From: Betaproteobacteria bacterium
Lineage (GTDB): Bacteria; Pseudomonadota; Gammaproteobacteria; Burkholderiales; SG8-39
Direction: 5' to 3'
Assembly (NCBI GenBank): GCA_007280315.1
Contig: QYQC01000210.1
Coordinates: 1-14,039 of the forward strand
Length of the DNA: 14,039 bases
The notes beneath the pieces were generated by a model, which searched no databases, was not told where the DNA came from, and worked only from the letters and a program-made list of their open reading frames with translations. Every line of letters begins with the position of its first letter. The first letter of the stretch is position 1. Shown here piece by piece: positions 12,393 to 14,039 of the stretch. Position numbers and translations under genes: made by a program.

Positions 12393-13433
12393 ATGGCGAC
12401 CCTGCAACAACTCCTCGGAATAGACCTGCCGATCATCCAGGCGCCGATGGCCGGCGCCCAGGGCAGCGCGCTGGCGGTGGCGGTGTCCAACGCAGGCGCC
12501 CTGGGTTCACTCCCCTGTGCGATGCTCGGCCTCGATGCCATGCGCGAGGAGCTGCGCGCGATCACGGCACAGACGCGCAAGCCGTATAACGTGAATTTCT
12601 TCTGTCACGCGCCGCCCAGGGTGAACGCCGATCAAGAACGCGCCTGGCGGGCAGCGCTGTCGCCGTACTACAGAGAATTCGGCATCGACGCCGACAATAT
12701 CTCCGCCGGGCCGGGACGCGCGCCGTTCAGCGCCGGGGCCGCGGACGTGCTCGGCGAATTCAGACCCGCAGTCGTGAGTTTTCATTTCGGACTGCCGTCG
12801 CCTGATTTGCTGGCGCAGGTGAAAGGCTGGGGAGCGAAGGTCCTGTCCTCGGCGACCACGCTGGAGGAGGCGCGGTGGCTCGAAGCGCATGGCGTCGATG
12901 CCATTATTGCGCAGGGCCTCGAGGCGGGTGGACACCGCGGCAATTTCCTGTCGCATGACCTGAATGCCCAGGCCGGTACGTTCGCTTTGCTGCCGCAGGT
13001 CGTGCGCGCGGTGCGAGTGCCGGTCATCGCTGCCGGCGGCATCGCGGATGCGCGCGGTGTCGCCGCCGCCATGGCGCTCGGCGCGGCCGGGGTGCAGATC
13101 GGCACCGCCTATCTCCTCTGCCCAGAATCCAGCATTAGCGCAATCCATCGTGCGGCGCTGAAAAGTGAGGCGGCGCACCGCACCGCGCTCACCAATCTGT
13201 TCAGCGGCCGGCCCGCCCGCGGAATCATGAACCGCATCATGCAAGAGCTTGGTCCGATGAGTGCGCTTGCGCCCGCGTTCCCGTTGGCCGCGTCCGCCAT
13301 CGCACCATTGCGTGCGAAGGCGGAAAGCCAAGGCAGCGGCGATTTCTCGCCGCTGTGGTCCGGCCAGAATGCGAGCGGATGCAAAGAGATACCGGCCGCC
13401 CAGCTGACGCGGGAACTGGCCGCTGTCCCATGA
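12393..13433 (+). CDS. Nitronate monooxygenase (2-nitropropane dioxygenase family)
   Basis: The 346-residue FMN enzyme oxidises toxic nitronates such as propionate-3-nitronate to a carbonyl compound and nitrite. It starts with the family signature LPIIQAPMAGAQGSALAVAVSNAGALGSL (flavin-binding loop), has the catalytic-histidine motif GLEAGGHRG with H181, and the phosphate-binding PVIAAGGIADARGVAAAMALGAAGVQIGTAYL. The C-terminal part includes SGRPARGIMNR. CGGAG lies just before the ATG. It is the standard length and looks intact. It is part of a closely spaced run of plus-strand genes, 25 bp after the amidohydrolase-like gene. Confidence 0.92.
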   Translation: MATLQQLLGIDLPIIQAPMAGAQGSALAVAVSNAGALGSLPCAMLGLDAMREELRAITAQTRKPYNVNFFCHAPPRVNADQERAWRAALSPYYREFGIDADNISAGPGRAPFSAGAADVLGEFRPAVVSFHFGLPSPDLLAQVKGWGAKVLSSATTLEEARWLEAHGVDAIIAQGLEAGGHRGNFLSHDLNAQAGTFALLPQVVRAVRVPVIAAGGIADARGVAAAMALGAAGVQIGTAYLLCPESSISAIHRAALKSEAAHRTALTNLFSGRPARGIMNRIMQELGPMSALAPAFPLAASAIAPLRAKAESQGSGDFSPLWSGQNASGCKEIPAAQLTRELAAVP

Positions 13434-13478
13434 CTTCGACCGCTGGCGTTAGTGCCACACTTTGATAAGGAACAGGGA

Positions 13479-13943
13479 ATGGATATTCGCTCGATATGGT
13501 TGGTGACCCTGGTGCTGGCGACGCACACGATCGTCGCTCAGGCGCAGTCGCCCGCGGCCGATTCGGCGGCGGCTACCGCGGCGGTCGGCAGCTTTCATGC
13601 GGCGCTGGCCCGTGGGGACGCGGGCGCAGCGCTGCAGCTGCTGGCGCCCGACGCAGTGATACTGGAGAGCGGCAGTGTCGAAACGCGCGAGGAGTATCGT
13701 TCGCATCACCTGCCCGCGGACATGGAGTTTGCCCAGGCCGTGCCGGCGCGTCAGGGCGCGATGCAGGCGACGGTGAGCGGAGACGTCGCCTGGGTCAACT
13801 CGAGCAGCGTGACGCAAGGCACGTTTCGCGGACGCGCCATCAATTCGGCGGGCGCCGAACTGATGGTGCTGTCGAGAACCGCGGCCGGATGGGTGATACG
13901 TGCGATCCACTGGTCGTCGCGGACGCTGCGTTCTGGAGGATGA
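13479..13943 (+). CDS. Exported NTF2/SnoaL-like (DUF4440-type) protein
   Basis: The 154-residue product begins MDIRSIWLVTLVLATHTIVAQAQS, a signal peptide probably cut after AQA (A22), so it is periplasmic or secreted. The mature part shows the SnoaL/NTF2 cone-fold pattern: a helix FHAALARGDAGAALQLLAPDAVIL, then strands including GDVAWVNSSSVTQGTFRGR, then a final GWVIRAIHWSSR. Such proteins include enzymes and binding proteins, and no catalytic residues can be assigned here. I chose the ATG at 13479, preceded by AAGGAACAGGG, over the GTG at 13452 because the latter would add nine hydrophilic residues before the signal peptide. Confidence 0.75.
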   Translation: MDIRSIWLVTLVLATHTIVAQAQSPAADSAAATAAVGSFHAALARGDAGAALQLLAPDAVILESGSVETREEYRSHHLPADMEFAQAVPARQGAMQATVSGDVAWVNSSSVTQGTFRGRAINSAGAELMVLSRTAAGWVIRAIHWSSRTLRSGG

Positions 13944-13986
13944 GTTCGGGCAACGTGGTACAACAAACAGAAGGAGGAAATCGGCA

Positions 13987-14039
13987 ATGAACAAGAAATT
14001 CTTCGTCGCGTGGGCTGTTGTTTTCGTGGTGTGGATGCT
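13987..14039 (+). CDS. Start of a small membrane protein, cut by the window end
   Basis: An ATG with a strong upstream AAGGAGG (13971-13977, spacing nine bases) opens a frame that begins MNKKFFVAWAVVFVVWM. This is a positively charged start followed by a transmembrane segment. The rest lies outside the window, so no family can be named. It follows the SnoaL-like gene by 43 bp on the same strand. Confidence 0.6.
   Translation, partial: MNKKFFVAWAVVFVVWM

Overview
This is a GC-rich bacterial window that looks like a proteobacterium, most likely a betaproteobacterium or a close gammaproteobacterial relative such as the Xanthomonas group. The evidence is the tandem double-length UvrA, an architecture I know from those groups, and the codon bias towards G/C in the third position. 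No rRNA, tRNA, CRISPR array, transposase or phage gene was seen. The genus cannot be named from this sequence.

Left part (1-5626): one very large plus-strand gene encodes two UvrA proteins fused head to tail. The second copy looks complete. The first copy is abnormal in two ways. Its first Walker A region is missing, because the homology starts abruptly near base 120 with an in-frame stop just upstream. It also carries about 48 extra residues encoded by an inverted pair of C/G-rich palindromes (458-590) that stays in frame with uvrA.

Middle part (5627-6904): an accessory-looking, less GC-rich stretch. It holds several strong hairpins, a minus-strand gene for a small exported protein with four cysteines, and minus-strand remnants of what I read as a DUF2442/DUF4160 gene pair. 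The DUF4160-like half is missing its N-terminal part, and the DUF2442-like half loses family similarity near a 10-bp tandem duplication.

Right part (6905-14039): ten plus-strand genes with short gaps, mostly metabolic. In order they are an EamA/DMT-type transporter, a SAM-dependent methyltransferase, a Rid-family protein that lacks the deaminase arginine, a membrane diguanylate cyclase (GGEEF, no RxxD inhibition site), a GNAT acetyltransferase, a glutathione S-transferase, an exported N-formylglutamate amidohydrolase-like protein, a nitronate monooxygenase, an exported NTF2/SnoaL-like protein, and the start of a membrane protein cut by the window end. Spacing of 4 to about 50 bp suggests one or a few operons. 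Several members fit handling of small reactive or nitrogen-containing metabolites, but a single shared pathway is not shown by the sequence.

The most unusual points are the palindrome pair translated inside a DNA-repair gene, the loss of the first ATP-binding motif in the same UvrA copy, and the decayed small-gene pair beside the structured intergenic region. I did not find convincing evidence of a wholly new multi-gene system.
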